Source: Azolla caroliniana (Eukaryota > Polypodiophyta). From it: a stretch of 64,000 nt of DNA. Both the position numbers and the translations under genes were made by a program. The notes beneath the pieces are model-generated. The model saw only the letters and a list, made by a program, of their open reading frames with translations. It did no database searches and was not told the DNA's origin. How positions within the stretch are numbered: the stretch's first letter is position 1; each line of letters starts with the position of its first letter. The stretch lies in contig JBHGNT010000080.1 of the NCBI GenBank assembly GCA_043228905.1, positions 1 through 64,000 of the forward strand. The letters are read 5' to 3'. This document shows positions 1 to 12,865 of this stretch, piece after piece.

Positions 1-224
1 AACTAGTCCACATTGGCTTAGACAAATGATTCTTTGTAATTAGAAGTTGAGATTGAATGGGTTTGCCATGATTAGGTAGCACCTGTAGTACATGTTAGCG
101 CAACCTAAATTGGGGTCACCTCCAAGACTTCTCAACCTCAAATATGAAGGTAGTAAAAGACTAAACATTTGCTTGCTGCCAACACATGCTGGGCATCCAA
201 TTCATCATGATATGGATACCTTAC

Positions 225-356
225 TTTGCTAGCATGAATCACAATGTGCACTGCCTCCATATCTTCCATCTCAATACTTGTCAATAGCGATGGCAGTATG
301 TCCACAGGAGTCCAATTCTCATCCTCACTCCCCAATGATCGGTAAATTATATTCAA
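225..356 (-). CDS. possible exon of an unrecognised protein
   Basis: An open stretch on the minus strand encodes a helical-looking peptide (it includes WTPVDILPSLL and MEAVHIVIHASK) and ends at a good donor (AAA|GTAAGG at 225/224). I cannot assign a family. The upstream acceptor is not pyrimidine-rich. It could be an exon of a gene running off the left edge of the window, or chance. Confidence 0.2.
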
Positions 357-1570
357 GTTTAAAACCTAAACCCTATTGAGCTATAATACTTTGGGAACAA
401 TGGGTATCCAACTACAAATGTGTATTCATCAAAAGTGTGTTTTGTACCTGGGAGATGTGAAAAGTCAAAACTGCTGGAACAAGAAACAAAATGAGTAAAA
501 TAGCCTCAGGAAACTTTTGTGACCTTATTTATTTTCTAAAATTAGAGTGTTTCTCGGAATTTATAGCATCCCAATGGGTTCATATTTGGGTACAGAGAGG
601 AGCCAATTTGTTTTTTGTTTTTTTTCAGCTATTTATTCATTTTTTATTTCATAATTAAGTGCATCTCCCTTTCTATGGCCACAACCTCTCTTTCTCTGTA
701 TATATATCTTTACACTCTGATAGTTAACTGGCATTCTTTTTTTTTCGATTGTTTTTCACAGTTTTTGTCTAGCTTTCTGGTCGCTATTATTTCAGCAACG
801 TCATTGTGTTAGGGTCTTTCTTATGTGGGCATGGGATATTATATGGTTTCAACGGTAGTATAAATTCTTCACTGCAAATAAGAGGTCTTTCTTATATGGT
901 TTCAACAAGAGAACAGAAGTGGTAGATTTTACAATGATGGACTTTGTGGTGACTAGCCAACCTTTGCAACTTTCAGGGGTTTGAAGAACTGTAGAAGTTT
1001 GCAGCTATGTTAGCAGTAGTAGTTTGCTCCTTGGGAGCTCCTAATTAAATATGCTGGGTTCCTAATCCTCTTGACTGATGAATCTGTGCGATCATATTCT
1101 GTGTTATAAAGGTTAATAGAAGTTTCGAGTTAATTGTTATGGATGTGCAGAAATGCTATATGCAAGTACCATGGCTGTAATATCTCAGTCAATGCTAAGA
1201 GGAGCCAAGAAAGAAAGAAATATTAACTTCTTTTAAGAGGCCAAAATGGCTGATAAGATTAAACAACAGAAATGAGTCACTACTGGAGAGTATATACAAA
1301 CAATATCTCCGGGTGAACAATCAAAGAAAAAGAACTAGAATGCTTTGTGTCTGAGAATGTGAGAGCATCGGCTTTTCTACATATACCATAACGTAAATGC
1401 TAGAAACAGTCCAAAATTGAATATGTCTATGACAGTAATATTTTTCCGCAAAAGGCAACATATCCAAATTGCCACTTATGTTCATCATCAACAAGATTAT
1501 GGGGAATATGCAGATGAAACTGATCCATAGGATCAATGCTAAAGATAGAAGTGCTTATAAAGTACCAGAT

Positions 1571-2083
1571 TGGGGCCTATAACTCATCAAAGAAACCACT
1601 GGGGAGTTATCTGTCCAGGCGGGAGGAATGGCATTAGAAATGTTCATAATATGCTGTGAAACATCTTGAGCAATATCATATGGCAGGCAATTAACCAGGG
1701 AGCACCCAGAAGTTCACTGTAAGGAAGAAGTTGACAAGATGAGATCCCAATCAGCCTAATCAATGTGTGCATTCTCTTAACCAATGTCTCTAGGAAACTG
1801 TAACTAGGGGATTCCAAATAACAGGCCATTTAATCCTCGCAAAGAAAAATTTATCACTGAATAAGAGAGTGAACTGCACGGTTCGATAGAAAACCCTGAT
1901 GTTATTAATGGCAAAGGTGATACTACCTGCTATCTGGTGTCCATTTTCGAGCAGATGTCTCAAAACATTGACTGCTGACAAAATATTTCTAGTGCATCCA
2001 GTATTCTTCATGGAAAACCATGTCTGCAACCAATATAAGAGCATGGAATCATGAATGTGTGATCGGACGATTCCAAATTCCAA
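1571..2083 (-). CDS. possible exons of an unrecognised minus-strand gene
   Basis: Two neighbouring minus-strand segments read as amphipathic helices. The first is 2083 to 1927 (contains DSMLLYWLQTWF and VNVLRHLLENG) and ends at CAG|GTAGTA. The second lies near 1812-1690 (contains ETLVKRMHTLIRL and LLPYSELLGAPW). A further open segment ends in a TAA at about 1571. No known domain is recognised. If real, it would be the 3' part of a gene facing away from the leucyl-tRNA synthetase exons. Splice sites are uncertain, so the span is only indicative. Confidence 0.2.
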
Positions 2084-2451
2084 ACTCCGTCTTTCTGAGG
2101 TCTTGTTATCTATTTCCAGTTTTATGATTGCAAATTTTGGGGCCTGTAAATAGGGAGCATATACTTACTTCCTCGAATATATAGCAGGTAGTCAGAAGCA
2201 CACAGACACAGCTTATCTGTTTTCATTTGAATGTTTGTAGTATGCATTAGAGATGGAACTTCACGCAATGCCATTGCCAACCATCACTTCGTGTATGATA
2301 AGAAGTGCACAGAGACAGATTGTTTCTTTTGCTTTAATTGTAAAATGTGTTGATAGAAACAGTAAAACGGGTGTTCCTGTTTATTGCTACGTGAAACTTA
2401 TAGTGCACAATATTTCTGTGTGATTGATGTTGTGGAATGATGTTATGGCAG

Positions 2452-5400
2452 TTATGGCACAGGTGCAATTATGGCCGTTCCTGCACATGATACGCGAGAT
2501 ATGAATTTGCAAAGAAATTTGGCTTACCAGAGCGCCTCGTCGTATCCCCTGAAAATATTACACAGTGGGATGGAAAAGCTGCATACACTGGTCAAGGAAT
2601 AGTAGTTAATTCTTCGTATGGTGATACTGGTATTGATTGGAATGGTTTACCTACTGATCAAGCAGCTCAACGAGTTATAGAATGGCTTGAAAACAGAGGC
2701 TATGGTAAACGTCAGGTAATTTAGCAATATTAAAAGGACAAACGGCACCACATTCTTGACTGGCATAATTGCTAATTCAGATATAATTTTCTCCACTGGA
2801 ATTTCTTTGTTATAAGATAAAGCATTGTGCGTACATGTTTGTTAGGTCAACTACAAGCTTCGAGATTGGTTATTTGCACGTCAACGGTATTGGGGTGAAC
2901 CTTTCCCTATAATTTTCCTGAATGATACAGGTGAAACTAAGGCAATCAATGAGGATGACCTACCCATAATTCTTCCTGAACTAGATGAATTTTCTCCTTC
3001 TGGAACTGGTGATCCACCACTGTCAAAAGCAGTGGATTGGGTAAGGCTAAATAAAATATCATTTGTTGTTAAATTTAGGATTAACAAGATTCTATTATTG
3101 GAGTAATTGCAGGTTTTCATTAGATATTTTGAATGTGCTTGCTATGCTGCTTTTTTAGTTATGCTCAGTCTCGGTTCATTTATATATCATATTGTCCTGA
3201 GGTACAGCCATAACCATAATTCAGGATTTTTTCCTAGAAATGAGGTTTTCCCAACTTGCCCTCTGCTGTGGGAATCTAGTGTTATCCAGAGCAAGGACAC
3301 TACGGTTTATTCTATTGAGGAGGAGATGAGGAATAGACTTGTGTGCATGGTGGGATTGGAGGATGGGTATGAGCATGATGGTGAACAGATCTCTGTTAGT
3401 GAGTGAAAGCCATGCAACAAGTCGGCCTGTTGGTGTTAGGAGCAATGTACAGCCTATTGAATCTTCCCTTCCTCAACTAATGAATGAAACAGTGTTAAGA
3501 TTATACCTGGGCTCAAGCTGCAGAGAGTATGCTTGGCCGAACATATGCTCAATGTGAGAGAAGTCCCTTGATGAGCATACTAGTATTTATGATAAATGAT
3601 TAAATGATATGCAATGCCCAATGTCTAGGCCCTATTGAGGTCTGGAATATCTATCTCTGATAAATCCCATGAATCAAATATGTGAATAATATTATTTTTA
3701 ATTTCGGGCACGGGGGATGAGTTTCTACTAAGTGTGTAAGAACAGTGGCCCTCTGAAGTATACCATAATAAGATGCATGCATCCTTAACAGAAGGTCTCT
3801 TACCTGCTAGGTAATTGGTGCATTTGACTAGTAGGTAAACAAATAGGAACTCACTGTAGGTAAGCAGTTTAGTATCCTCTGATAGTGAAGGAACTCACTG
3901 TAGTAGAGAAGGACTGTAACATGTAAGCCAATTGATTTTGAACAATAAATAGAGGTGATTACTCATTGTTGGGCATATCATGCCTCAAAATCACAAAATA
4001 TTAACAGATACTAATTCGTATATCAAACAATAAATAACATTTTGGATTATGGATTCATGAAGATTCTGTTTTCTACACATTTTCATGAACTAATTTTTAC
4101 AGGTGAAGACAATTGATCCAGAAACAGGGAAGCCTGCAAGGAGGGAAACAAACACTATGCCACAATGGGCAGGCTCATGCTGGTATACACCATCAACTCA
4201 CAATCATCCAATAAAGGTCATATTTTCAGAAAAGAGTGTACATGTGATTGTGGAATGGTATCTAATAGTGGCTATATATTCAGGTATTATCTCAGGTTTA
4301 TGGATCCACATAATGTAAAGTCTTTGGTTGACCCTGAAAAGGAGAGGTAAATTTTATAGTATTGTAGCAGGTCTTAGTAGAAAAAATATACATTAAAATA
4401 GGAAGCTTTACTATATGCATCCAAAACTTTTCAGGTATTGGGGCCCGGTTGATCTGTATGTAGGAGGTGCAGAACATTCTGTTTTACGCTTATTGTATGC
4501 AAGGTTTTGGCACAAGGTATCTAAAGAGATTTTCAATGCATGAATGAATATATAATATTTTTTGTGGATACGTTTTTCTTCATATTGCGCTTCTACCATA
4601 GTGGCAAGCTATGTTTTCAATAACCTATGCACCTAGATTCATATCTTCCTAAGTGCACTAATTTACCAGATGCCACTATAGAATGTAGGGTTCTTGAATA
4701 CATGACCTATTGGTCTCCACCAAACAACCTTATACTTCCTGCCAAGCTTTACATTATATGTTGTGTGATCAAGTTGAGGTTGTTCTTAAATTAGTATTAG
4801 ATGCACATAGATTCAAATTGTACGAACTGCACTAATTTACCAGATGCCACGATAGAATCTAGGGGTTGAACACATGATCTTTTGGTCTCCACCGAACAAC
4901 CTTATAATTCCTGCTGAGCTTTACATTATATGCTGTGTGATCTAGTGAGGGTTGTGCTCAAGTAGTATTCAGTGGAATTGAAAAGCACATTAGATCTATA
5001 ACTTCTATCACCTATTAGCAATGTAAAATCACACTGACAAATGACATTAAAGAATGCAATTTTCATGACAAGTTCCTTACATGCAATCCTTATCAGATTG
5101 TTTGTGATGAAAGATGCAACATAACTTTCTTTGTTCAAAATCTTATGCTTCAGGTTCTTTATGATATTGGAGTTGTATCAACCAAAGAGCCATTTCAATG
5201 CTTGGTGAATCAAGGCATGATTCTTGGAGAAGTATGCGTCTTTTAGATTTTCAAACAATATATCCAAGTCAAACCTTATAAGAACCTTCTTTAAAAAGGT
5301 GTTATTCTGCATCTGTAGGTCGAGTACATAGTCAATAGAGATCATTCAGGAAACTTTGTCTCAGCTGAGTGTGTGGATGGAGGGTATAACTATACTCAGG

Positions 5401-8315
5401 AAAAAGTACCAGAAACCCAGGTAAATTTTGATGCAAAATGTATCAAGAACATTTTTTTATTTTTTTAACTGTATGAGTAATACTTCCCAAATTAGGGATT
5501 AGGTAAAGGTCATCATTACTAGACAAGTACATGACATGGATTGGAGATTAAACATTTTCCCCATTTGAATATAGGTGTTTGTCTTGGTAACATGTTTTTA
5601 AAAATCTCTTCCAAGTATGGACAGTAGTGACAATAGGAGCTTATATAACAAAACAACAGAAAACAGACAAGAAGTGATTGTTATCTTTGAAAGAAAGAAA
5701 ATAATAAAATTATAAATGCGTCTGGTAATGCTGAAGTATGGACAATGGCCTTCTCTAGCTACCTAATGAAGGACAAATAAGACAGATTACACTGAAAGAC
5801 ATAGTCGATGATGACGATGATATATGTACTCTATGACGATCATCATGGCATGTGATGTGTTCTTATTGTTATATGATGTACGAGAACAATATATACTATA
5901 GAGAATTATGCAACTCATAATGGATGGCGTGTGGTGGGTTAGTTGGTTAAACCATTCCCATAGTATGAACTGCGGGATCACTCTAGACATGAGCTGCTGT
6001 GACTGTTTCTCTCAGTCTTCTACTCAATCTGATGGTTAATCTAAATGGTTGGTGTAGTCCTTGCGAAGAAAGAAAGATATATTTTCATCCTTTAAGAGGC
6101 CAACATGGCCAATCAGACCAAATGAGAGATTGAAACTCATCTACAAATGTTGTTTCCTTAGCTAAGCATGTAAGATTCTGAAGTTAGGTAGACCGAAAAT
6201 TCTGCCTTCAATAGATCTCCACCATGGGCCACTCCAAGATGAAAGGGTCTCCAAGGTATGGAAAGCACCTTCAATCCTAGTGCAAAAACGACAACATTGA
6301 TCATTTGTCCATGTCTCCATACATCACGTGTGGAGGAGAGGGATTCTAGGACTATCTTAAAAGGAACTGCCATAGGTGGCACTGATCTTGATTCCCAAGA
6401 TTATATCATGTTAGGTGGGAGTGGGAGTGGATGTTGAGGTGGAGTCCAAATCTCACAGAAGTAGGAGAATGTGGATGCATGTTGATCTGGAAGTTCAGCG
6501 GCCTAGATTATGCGATGAATGTGCAAGGCTCCTGAAATAGTGCTCATCGATACTGTCTCTCTTGTAACATCAATGCTGCATATAATCATGTCTGGCTGTA
6601 CTATTTCAAAGCTCTCAGAAGTGCTTATGAATGTGACACCCACAGGAATTCGTGAAGGTATCCCAAAGCTCACATTAAGTGTTATGTTAGCATCTAAATC
6701 CTAGGATTTCCTTACCTCTAATTAGATTCTAACATAACTATAAAGTTATATGATTAGTTCACATTGAGTAAGTGTTATGTTAGAATGTAAATCCTAGAAT
6801 TTTCTTACCACTAATTAGATGCTTAATGAATTGATTATAGTCTCTCTCTAGCCTCTTGATTTGAATTCTTAGATCAGTGCACTTTTCTCTTTTAATAAGG
6901 TGTGAATCCTTTTTCTATAGAGCTAATAGAAAGGGAAATAAAAATTAGAAGGGAGGAAACATCTTTGTATGAATCCTCTTTCCCAGAATTCATAAATTTC
7001 AGTTGATTTTTACTTTAGGTTTTGAAAGTTGGGGAGAGCTATGTGCTTAAAGACTTTCCAAATATCAGGGTTATTGCAAGGGCTTTCAAAATGAGCAAGA
7101 GCAGGGGTAATGTGATCAATCCAGATGATATAATCAATGATTATGGGGCAGATTCTTTACGGTTGTACGAGATGTTCATGGGTCCATTGAGGTTAATACT
7201 GATCTACTTTAAGTGATTTTGGCATGTCTTTAGAACCCATATTTTTACAACGGAAATTTCTAACAGTAAGTATAGAGTTTGGATTTCGCGAACGTTTTTG
7301 TATTTACAGCGTTTTTGCATGCATTAATGCTCTTTTATTTGAGGTTTTCTTTACGTGAAGTCAGAGTTCTTTGTTATGGGTATTGTTCTCTAGGGATACC
7401 AAAATATGGAATACCAATGGGGTAGAAGGAGTCCATCGCTTCTTAGGTCGGGCATGGAGGCTAGTAGTTGGTTTGCCTGCCACAACAACAGGTTTATATC
7501 GAGAAGGCTGTGTTGTTACTGAAAACAAACCTTCTTCTGAACAGCTCCGAATATTGCATCAGTGCATTCAGAAGGTAACTGTTTTCAGTATTTTCTCATT
7601 CCTTTAATATAGCTAGCTTGCGTAATGCTCTTATTGCTGTGGCCATAAAAAACCCAGGTAACAGACGAACTTGAAGGAATGCGTTTCAATACAGCTATTG
7701 CAGCGATGATGGAATTCACAAATGCAGCAAACAAGGTTCACTTTCAAACTTGGAGTCTGGCTTGTTCGAACTTAATACTTGCTAAATTTTTATTCCTGTT
7801 TTACTCTGTTGTGAGGATTGGATGACCTTTTGTTTAAAGGATTTAATGGTCTTGTAGTGGGAGGATCGGCCTCGACAAGTGTTGGAAAGTTTTATTTTGT
7901 TACTCTCGCCTTTTGCTCCTCATTTGGCTGAGGAATTATGGCAACGACTTGGCCATCATCAAAGCCTTGCATATGAACCATGGCCAAAGGTGTGTAATAT
8001 TGAAATCATTTAGCCAATCTCATCTCATAATCAATTCTGGTTTTTGTGCAATAAATATGCATATATTTTACATCACATTTCCCACCCTGATGCCAGGTGA
8101 TGAAAGAATATCTCACAGAAGAATTTGTTACATTACCAATCCAAATAAATGGGAAGACAAGAGGTACTATTCAAGTTTCAGCTGTTGTTGATGAAGCCAT
8201 TGCACTCGCAGCAGCGTTGGATAATAAGAATGTGAGAAAATACATCGGTGATAAGGACATTGTGAAGAAGATATATGTCCCTGGAAAAATCCTCAACATT
8301 ATGATTTCAAAGTAA
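2452..8315 (+). CDS. organelle-type leucyl-tRNA synthetase, C-terminal exons; broken by a one-base deletion
   Basis: LeuRS charges tRNA-Leu with leucine; this bacterial-type form acts in plastids and mitochondria. Eleven exons with GT-AG introns are visible: 2452-2715, 2846-3040, 4103-4182, 4284-4346, 4435-4515, 5154-5231, 5319-5420, 7019-7191, 7394-7574, 7658-7735, 7858-7989, then the last at 8097-8315 (TAA 8313). In order they encode the end of the CP1 editing domain ([16 protein letters not shown]), the [16 protein letters not shown] block, [13 protein letters not shown], the KMSKS signature at 7088-7102, the anticodon-binding domain and the C-terminal domain. The catalytic HIGH half and the first part of the editing domain are not found in 1-2450. 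In exon one the frame breaks after 2499: GA then TAT GAA TTT, where a codon GAY is expected. The sequence is otherwise well conserved, so this is either a recent pseudogene, a truncated copy, or a gene with an assembly error and distant 5' exons. Confidence 0.85.
4654..4975. repeat. imperfect tandem repeat, about 165 bp, two copies
   Basis: Within the LeuRS intron 4516-5153 a unit beginning GCACTAATTTACCAGATGCCA occurs at about 4657 and again at about 4826, each followed by the same sequence (GGTCTCCACC, AACAACCTTATA, GCTTTACATTATATG). The copies differ by scattered substitutions. Each contains, on the minus strand, a weak B-box-like motif (GGTCATGTATTCAAG; GATCATGTGTTCAAC), so the unit may descend from a tRNA-derived SINE. 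Confidence 0.6.
6674..6826. repeat. imperfect direct repeat in LeuRS intron
   Basis: The block TTAAGTGTTATGTTAG...CCTAGGATTTCCTTACC...CTAATTAGAT at about 6674-6731 recurs at about 6769-6826 with a few changes. It lies in the long intron 5421-7018. No coding content is seen in that intron otherwise. Confidence 0.55.
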
Positions 8316-8797
8316 TAACAATTACCATCCTTTCTCACGATTTTTACCAGAAAATGGAGCATTCTTTTCATTTTTACTAAAATATAAGATGTATATTTCA
8401 ATCAGGAATAGTGTTTGACAAATTTTCTATCAACAAAAAATATTCAGAAATAAAGATAAATTCAATTTTTGATTTGGAGTTATGGATAGTTCCAGATCCT
8501 ATAGAATTTTATAAAAACATTCTAAAAATAATAGAATCAAATCTTATTTTTTCAATTACAAAGAAAGCGGTTACTGAAAAAAGACATAACATCTAAGAAT
8601 TTAAATTTAACCGAGGTAGATCAAGTGGTGAAAGTTATTCTTTTAAAACAATAAGGTAAAGGGTTCATATTCTATTAGGAACATTTGGATGCAAAATGTG
8701 AGCTATAAAGAGCATTGGTCTCTAGTGGAATTGAGGTTCCGTGGAACTTCCACGAAGGGCGTTGTGGAGTTAAGATTCCACAAAGAGTAAAATAGGT

Positions 8798-8854
<57 letters not shown>

Positions 8855-9890
8855 ATGATAAAACCATAGACATAGAGAGTGAGTGAGTTAGATTTAGAGA
8901 AGCTCAAGATTTTTGGTTGTACACCAATTTTGCTACATCAGTTCAATCAGGAGCATTGCAGCAAAGTTGTTTTTCTCCACAAGCTTTAAATCAATCTTTG
9001 TTCGGGTTTGTAACATAAAAGGATGTCGTCTAGGTTTATAACATGGCATGTCATCTTCGAATGCGAATGTTAAATGTTAAATTATCTTTCTCTTTAATTC
9101 CTTATCCTTAAAATTGGGCATAGTTCATGGAATGGATGGATGGATGGATGGATAAAAGAGAAATAGAGAGAAGGAGAAGACGATACCGATTTGAAGAATC
9201 AAAAGATTGGCATTAATAATATGCAAGGGGAGGATATAGATATTATTTCAAAACCATTAGACTCACATATTATTGTAGAAGATGAGGAGATGAAGGACCA
9301 ATATTGAGAAGTAATTCATGTGGTTTCTAACCAAGCATTACATGACATTTTACCTAATAATATATATAAATGGTGAATGTAGAAGTTGATGATATTGTCA
9401 AAGTGGAGATGTCGTGTTGGGATATCTTGAAGGATTTTTTCATGTTTCATCAGCGAGGTATTATTTGCTTCATTATGAGGGGAAAGCCTTTGGTAAGTTA
9501 GGTTACTCAATGGTTAAATGTTATGGTGGGTAGAAATAGTGCAGAAGACTTTTATGAAAGTTCGCATGGGTTCTTTGAGGTCATTTTTAAATCAAATGAC
9601 AAAGTGATAGATTACTGTCCCATTTGCTTATCTTTTACGAAAATAATCTGGTCTATATTGTTCCTTGGACACCACTAGCTAAGTTTCAAGAGTGTTAGAA
9701 ATATGGTTTGAGGTAGAGTGTAAATTCTCATTTTGGTTGCGTATAATTTGGGGTGTAATGGAACAATTGGGAAAGTGTTAACAACATGATCATTCTTGGC
9801 ATTAATTATTAAATAATATTGTAATTTCTAGCATCAAATTAGAGATTTGAACAGTTTAGGGTTTAGGGGTTTAAACCCTTAGGATCTTGG
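8316..9890. other. intergenic, AT-rich, with microsatellites
   Basis: No gene is supported here. It holds a compound (TG)n(AG)n microsatellite at 8797-8852 and a GGAT tetramer run at 9127-9153. Confidence 0.6.
8797..8852. repeat. compound microsatellite (TG)n(AG)n
   Basis: About 12 TG units run directly into about 15 AG units. Confidence 0.95.
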
Positions 9891-11262
9891 ATGTTCATCA
9901 AGCTAAACAAAGGTGAACGAAACTACTCAACCACCAAGCGAGAAGGGCTCGGCATGATCTACTTGATTAACAAGTTTAGATACTACTTGTTGGGGAATAA
10001 GGTCACATTTCATGTAGATCATTTGGCCTTGATGTACTTGGTAATTAAAGCAAAACTAACAGGCAAGCTACAGGGTGGATGTTGCTCTTGCAGAAGTTCG
10101 AGTTTACAATAATCCGCACATCGAGAGTCTTGCACGTATCGGTTGACTATCTATCAAGAATCGAAACAGGCAATGCGGCAATAGGAGTACCGGTCGACAT
10201 CCCGGATGGCGACATTCTAACACAAGAAGTAGTCGAAGAAGATCAAAGGACCAGACGGGCGGGGCGGTACAAGGAGATCGAGTACTTCTTGACTCAGGGA
10301 ATTCCACCACCAAGTCTGAAAAGAGATCAAAGGAAGAAATTCACATTGCGTAGTCAAAGATTTAGTATCATCCACGATGCTCTATACAACCAAGGAGCAG
10401 ACGCAGCATGGAGCATGAGAAGCTTGCCATCCTCGAGGAAGCTCACGAAGGAGTGGCGAGCGGGCACTACTCAGGTGAGGTAACCACTCGTAGTAGAGTA
10501 TGGATCGGTGCGTAAGGCTTATGGTGCCCACTTGTATCCAACTACATGCACTTCTACTCAAAACAGTGTGATGTCTGCCAAACTGTTGGGATGGCCGACG
10601 GAGAAATCAAGAATGGCATACAAACTAGTGTTGCCATTGGAACCTTTTCAAAAAAAGTGGGGGTTTGGACTTTGTCGAACCATTCATTCCAGTAGCAACT
10701 CAAACAAACCAACATGTACATTATAATAGCAACATAGTGCTGTACAAAATGGGTCGAAGCAAAGGCACTAAGGTATAATTGTACAAAATCGGTAGCCCGA
10801 TTTTTGTATGAAAATATCATGACTCAATTTGGTTGCCCAATCGAGCTGGTAAGTGATCAGGGTGGTCACTTCATTAACAAGGTCATACCAAAGCTCACAG
10901 CCAAGCATATGCTTGTGCACAAAAAGAGTATTGTATACTATCCTTAGGCGAATGGATTAACAAAATCCGCACATAAGATTCTGCGGTGAATCCTAAGGAA
11001 GACGGTGAATAAACATCAAATCAATTGGGATCTTAATCTACATTCAGCATTGTGGCCATATCAGACTTCCTTCAAAGTACCAATCAATTCGACAACATTT
11101 CGATTGGTCTACGGCTTAGATGTAATTTCACCAATGGAGTTCATCACAAACGCATTACGAAATCAAGTGTAGGAAAGGCTAGACGAGGATGCATCAATCC
11201 ACATTCGAAAATTGAATTGCTAAATTTAGGCAAAGAACGGATTCATAGCGAAGTAGTGCATT
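9891..11262 (+). pseudogene. decayed Ty3/gypsy RNase H-integrase relic (E1-related)
   Basis: Three-frame translation recovers an RNase H C-terminus (NYSTTKREGLGMIY, TFHVDHLALMYLV), a linker, the remains of the HHCC region, and an integrase core (TKWVEAKAL, CPIELVSDQGGHF, YYP-ANGL, INWDLNLHSALWPYQTSF). Each block aligns with the pol of E1 at 34.7-36.0 kb, so it is an old relative of that family. Many stops and frameshifts are present and no LTRs or target duplication were recognised. It sits between LeuRS and a LINE fragment. Confidence 0.8.
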
Positions 11263-12010
11263 GACAAGGTTTACGAAGATAATGATCCCATTTAGTCCAT
11301 TATTATTTGTCATTGCTACACACCCACTGTTGGTTAAGATGCACGAGTTGGCAGCATCTAGGGAAATAGTTGGCTTCGCTCTACCATTTGAGAAACAATT
11401 AGTAGTTCAAGAATTGGTAGATGATCCATTTTTGTTTCTCAAAGGTGTACCTGGTAATATAGCTAAAGTCATGGAGGAGGTGTGGAATGTGTTTCATTGG
11501 CATCAAGATTATTAATATGTGGAAGTCAATGCTTATTAGATGCACTGAGAGTGATTTGGTTGATGTTGGATGGTGTGGCCAAATATTAGATGAAGGAAAT
11601 ATGTATCGGCACTTAGATTTCCCTATTGATGTTGATATTTCACCTTCTCAAAGTTTGAATTGGATATCAGACACGATTTTAGATAAGTATATGTATTGGA
11701 TGTCTCAAGCTTGGTCATTTGGTACTCACCTTAAAGTGGTACAAGCAATAATGGTTCCAATGATTTCTTATTTTTTGCCATTATTGCCATGGACAAAGAA
11801 ATCACTTGATCATTTAGCTTGTTCACTAAATATACATCATAGAACAAAAGGCTCAAATTTTGGTATGAGTTGGGTTTCATGGAGCAATATATATACCCAA
11901 AATGGGGGGAGCAGTAAATTTTGATCATGTGGTAGCTCGAAAATTTAACTTTTAAAAGGTATGTGCATAGACACTCAACCTTGGGTAGAAATAATTAGAA
12001 CTTCTTGTTG
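11263..12010 (+). pseudogene. decayed LINE (non-LTR) reverse transcriptase fragment
   Basis: Frames here encode LINE RT palm and thumb pieces: SPLLFVIATHPLL, then LVVQELVDDPFLFLKG (the ADD motif changed to VDD), then a C-terminal segment with LKVVQAIMVPMISYFLPLLPWTKKSLD and GMSWVSWSNIYT, typical of plant L1-type elements. The frames are joined by shifts and stops. No endonuclease domain or poly(A) tail was found. Confidence 0.7.
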
Positions 12011-12865
12011 GCATGATGTTAATAGTAAGGTGGGTATATACCATACGAAAATGATCTTTGCAACTTTGTGGAGGCATATTGTTAATAGTAATTAGGCATT
12101 TAAATGTTCAGAACCTATTAACCATGAGTGCTTTCTTGGCAATAATGTTTGAAGTTCGTCCATGACTACTTAACATATGGTAATCCTTTGGCAACAAAGT
12201 TGTCGGCAACCTCAAGGATCTTACGTTAGGATAGGAAAGAAGGCCTCTTGTCACAATCAGAAGTACATTTTACATACCACATGGATATAGGTATAATTGA
12301 CATTGCCGAGTCCAGATTTCTCAATTCTGGAGTTGGTGATTGAGGATGGTGACAAATAGAGATTGAACCACCTACTGAAAATTGTTGTAGGAAATACGGA
12401 ATGTGTGTTAATAATTAGCACGATCTTCTGTGCCTCAGAGGATTCCATTGTAATTCATAGTGCTAGTTTGATACATAGTGATGACATATATCAAAATAAT
12501 ATTGTACTAATTTTTACCCATATTATGAATAGTAGAATTCTCAAAACTAGGAGGTATTTTTAAGTCTAGCACTAATTATTCAACAGATTTTCCTTTTGAT
12601 TGTTTAACCATCTGGCATTGATATCTCATAAAATAACGTGAATATTCATTGGTCCAAATAATTAGACTCGAACATATTCAGCCATCTTCACAATCACATC
12701 ATGTGATTAAAACATTGCATACAAAAATGTTCATTGTCACTCGCCATTCGCATTCTTTTAATAAAGATCATGAGTTACATTTTTCTTAATTGAGAAATGG
12801 CAATGTATGTGCCGAGCCTTTTCACAACAGGGTGAGAATGTAATAAATCAAGCAGTGGATTGGAC
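12011..12865. other. intergenic, no recognisable gene
   Basis: AT-rich sequence containing degenerate continuation of the LINE fragment at its left end and presumably the 3' UTR of the SF3a60 gene at its right end. No further feature is supported. Confidence 0.5.

Noticed and set aside
3107-3406. Open frames in the LeuRS intron
   Set aside because: They lie between well-defined exons, do not continue the LeuRS frame, and have no recognisable similarity.
2452-8315. LeuRS as bacterial contamination
   Set aside because: The gene is split by many GT-AG introns and lies beside plant genes, so it is the nuclear gene for an organelle enzyme.
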